A stretch of DNA of 12,407 nt from NCBI GenBank assembly GCA_014382915.1, contig JACNIV010000257.1, forward strand, positions 3,233-15,639, read 5' to 3'. Shown piece after piece: positions 11,180 to 12,407 of the stretch (positions within the stretch are counted from its first letter, which is position 1; each line of letters starts with the position of its first letter). The notes below the pieces were generated by a model that did no database searches, was not told the origin of the DNA, and saw only the letters and a program-made list of their open reading frames with translations. The stretch comes from Candidatus Cloacimonadota bacterium. Its GTDB lineage: Bacteria > Cloacimonadota > Cloacimonadia > Cloacimonadales > TCS61. The position numbers and the translations under genes were made by a program.

Positions 11180-12407
11180 CTAAAAAAACTTTGCAGCAAG
11201 GTTTGCCAGAGCTGATCTCTCACCTTTTTCCAACGTAATATGACCGCAGATAGCTTCTTTCTTAAATTTTTCTACTGCAATGCTCAATCCGTTACTCTCG
11301 GAATCCAGGTAAGGAATATCGATCTGGTACGGATCGCCGGTAAGTACAACCTTGGTCCCTTCTCCGGCTCTGGTGATGATTGTCTTCATCTCATGCGGAG
11401 TAAGATTCTGTGATTCATCTATGATTATATATTGATCCGGCAGACTTCTTCCACGAATATAGGTGAGAGGTTCCAATTCGATAAAACCGAAATCGAGGTA
11501 ATCCTTTAAAGATGGTTCTTTTTTCCCGAAAATCTTTCCATTATTATTATCTTCTTTTTCATTCCTGCTGGAAAGAAGTATTTCCATATTATCATAGATC
11601 GGCTGCATCCACGGATTTAATTTTTCCGATTTGGTTCCGGGAAGGTATCCGATGTCTTTTCCCAGAGGAGAAACCGGGCGGGATACTACCATTCGTGAAT
11701 AATTGTTGCTTTCTACAACCTGGTTCAAACCAGCAGCAAGAGCTATCAGTGTTTTTCCTGTTCCTGCTTTTCCAACCAGGCTCACCAGTTTCACTTCCGG
11801 ATCCATCAGAAGGTCAAAAGCCATCGTTTGCTCCATGTTTCTGGCTACGATCCCGAATATTTCCTGCCCTTTATAATATTTCAAAGGATAGATCGTATTA
11901 TTTTCATGGGAATAACGGGCAATAACGCCTTCTTCATCATCTTCATTTTTACAGAACATCACGAATTGATTTGGATATATTTCACCGAAATCATTCACTA
12001 TAAATTCTTTTTCCTGATAATCTTTAAGTGTTTTATCATCAATAAGAATTTTCAGGTAACCACAATACAGTTCCTGGAAATTGATCTTATCTGTTTCATA
12101 ATTCTCTGCTTTCAATCCCACAGCATCGGCTTTTATGCGTACATTTGCATCTTTGGAAACCAGGATCACGGGTACATCAGGATTCTGCTTTTTTACATAC
12201 AATGCCGTTCCTATTATCAGGTTGTCATTTGAATCTGTTATCAGTATGTCACTTGCCGTATCCGAAACCTTCCGGCTTAAAACAACCTGTATAATACCGC
12301 CTTCTTCTATTTTAACTCCCTTTTTAAGGCTTCCTTTTTCACGAAGATCATCCAGGTAGCGTCCTATCTGCCTGGCATTTCTTCCTTTTTCATCCACGCT
12401 TCTTTTG
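11180..12407 (-). CDS. phoH: PIN-PhoH family ATPase, 5' end outside the window
   Basis: The frame is open to the right edge (first visible residues KRSVDEKGRNARQIGRYLDD). Family members carry an N-terminal PIN nuclease whose first motif (a VLDTN-type segment) precedes this point, so the gene is cut by the window and the GTG at 12397 is not the start. Numbering from that GTG-encoded residue: the rest of the PIN domain is at 1-110 (ILITDSNDNLIIGTALY at 51-67, VILVSKDANVRIKADAVGL at 77-95); a linker at 130-190; the PhoH P-loop domain has Walker A GKAGTGKT at 209-216 and Walker B IIIDESQNLTPHEM at 324-337; VVLTGDPYQID at 350-360 is also conserved. PIN-PhoH (PhoH2, YlaK-type) proteins have been described as ATP-dependent RNA unwinding and cleaving enzymes. 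It is in the same direction as alr, with 249 bases of repeat-rich DNA between. Confidence 0.93.
   Translation of the reverse strand, partial: KRSVDEKGRNARQIGRYLDDLREKGSLKKGVKIEEGGIIQVVLSRKVSDTASDILITDSNDNLIIGTALYVKKQNPDVPVILVSKDANVRIKADAVGLKAENYETDKINFQELYCGYLKILIDDKTLKDYQEKEFIVNDFGEIYPNQFVMFCKNEDDEEGVIARYSHENNTIYPLKYYKGQEIFGIVARNMEQTMAFDLLMDPEVKLVSLVGKAGTGKTLIALAAGLNQVVESNNYSRMVVSRPVSPLGKDIGYLPGTKSEKLNPWMQPIYDNMEILLSSRNEKEDNNNGKIFGKKEPSLKDYLDFGFIELEPLTYIRGRSLPDQYIIIDESQNLTPHEMKTIITRAGEGTKVVLTGDPYQIDIPYLDSESNGLSIAVEKFKKEAICGHITLEKGERSALANLAAKFF

Noticed and set aside
11020..11223. Minus-strand frame of 67 codons between phoH and alr
   Set aside because: It begins inside phoH and reads through the dispersed repeat and hairpins; no ribosome site or protein pattern.

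Overview
The window is AT-rich bacterial DNA with compact coding, Shine-Dalgarno starts and many short dispersed palindromic repeats. It carries core genes (leuS, alr, a PIN-PhoH ATPase, mntP, a YhiN/HI0933-type flavoprotein) mixed with small accessory modules. No taxonomic marker is decisive. The style resembles uncultivated, low-GC, repeat-rich Gram-negative lineages such as Cloacimonadota, but that is only an impression.

Layout. 1-182 (-): N-terminus of an exported WD40-repeat protein that runs off the left edge. 350-907 (-): Mn efflux pump MntP. 908-1221: structured repeat DNA and a probable leuS terminator. 1222-3708 (-): leucyl-tRNA synthetase. 3987-4193 (+): small two-helix membrane protein. 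4213-4939: a REP-type tyrosine transposase embedded in a set of three-base-loop hairpins. 4962-6299 (+): FAD flavoprotein. 6249-9019: accessory island with MntA/HepT (+), a lone SIR2-like protein (-) and HicB/HicA (-). 8984-10930 (-): alanine racemase with a long unrecognised C-terminal extension. 11180-12407 (-): PIN-PhoH ATPase whose 5' end lies outside the window.

The most unusual signal is in the island, which lies between the convergent flavoprotein and alr genes. Both genes have their last few dozen coding bases, stop included, present twice, and in each case a toxin-antitoxin pair sits exactly between the two copies in the same orientation as the host gene. At the flavoprotein end, tail copies at 6249-6286 and 7147-7184 (36/38 identical, both differences silent) flank mntA-hepT. 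At the alr end, tail copies at 8984-9019 and 8317-8352 (36/36 identical) flank hicB-hicA, and the outer copy begins one base after the hicA stop. Two unrelated TA families have thus entered two unrelated genes with the same geometry: host gene, TA pair, orphan host-gene tail. This suggests a shared way of inserting TA cassettes at gene 3' ends. No integrase is visible here.

A second theme is repeat DNA inside coding sequence. alr (9518-9616), the flavoprotein gene (about 5562-5696) and probably leuS (1737-1767) carry in-frame palindromic or tandem repeats at positions where homologues have short linkers. Related repeats lie between genes (3761-3785, 8197-8275, 8879-8960, 11115-11162). The genes do not form one pathway. 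The common thread is core genes whose linkers, ends and spacers have received small repeats and defence-type cassettes.
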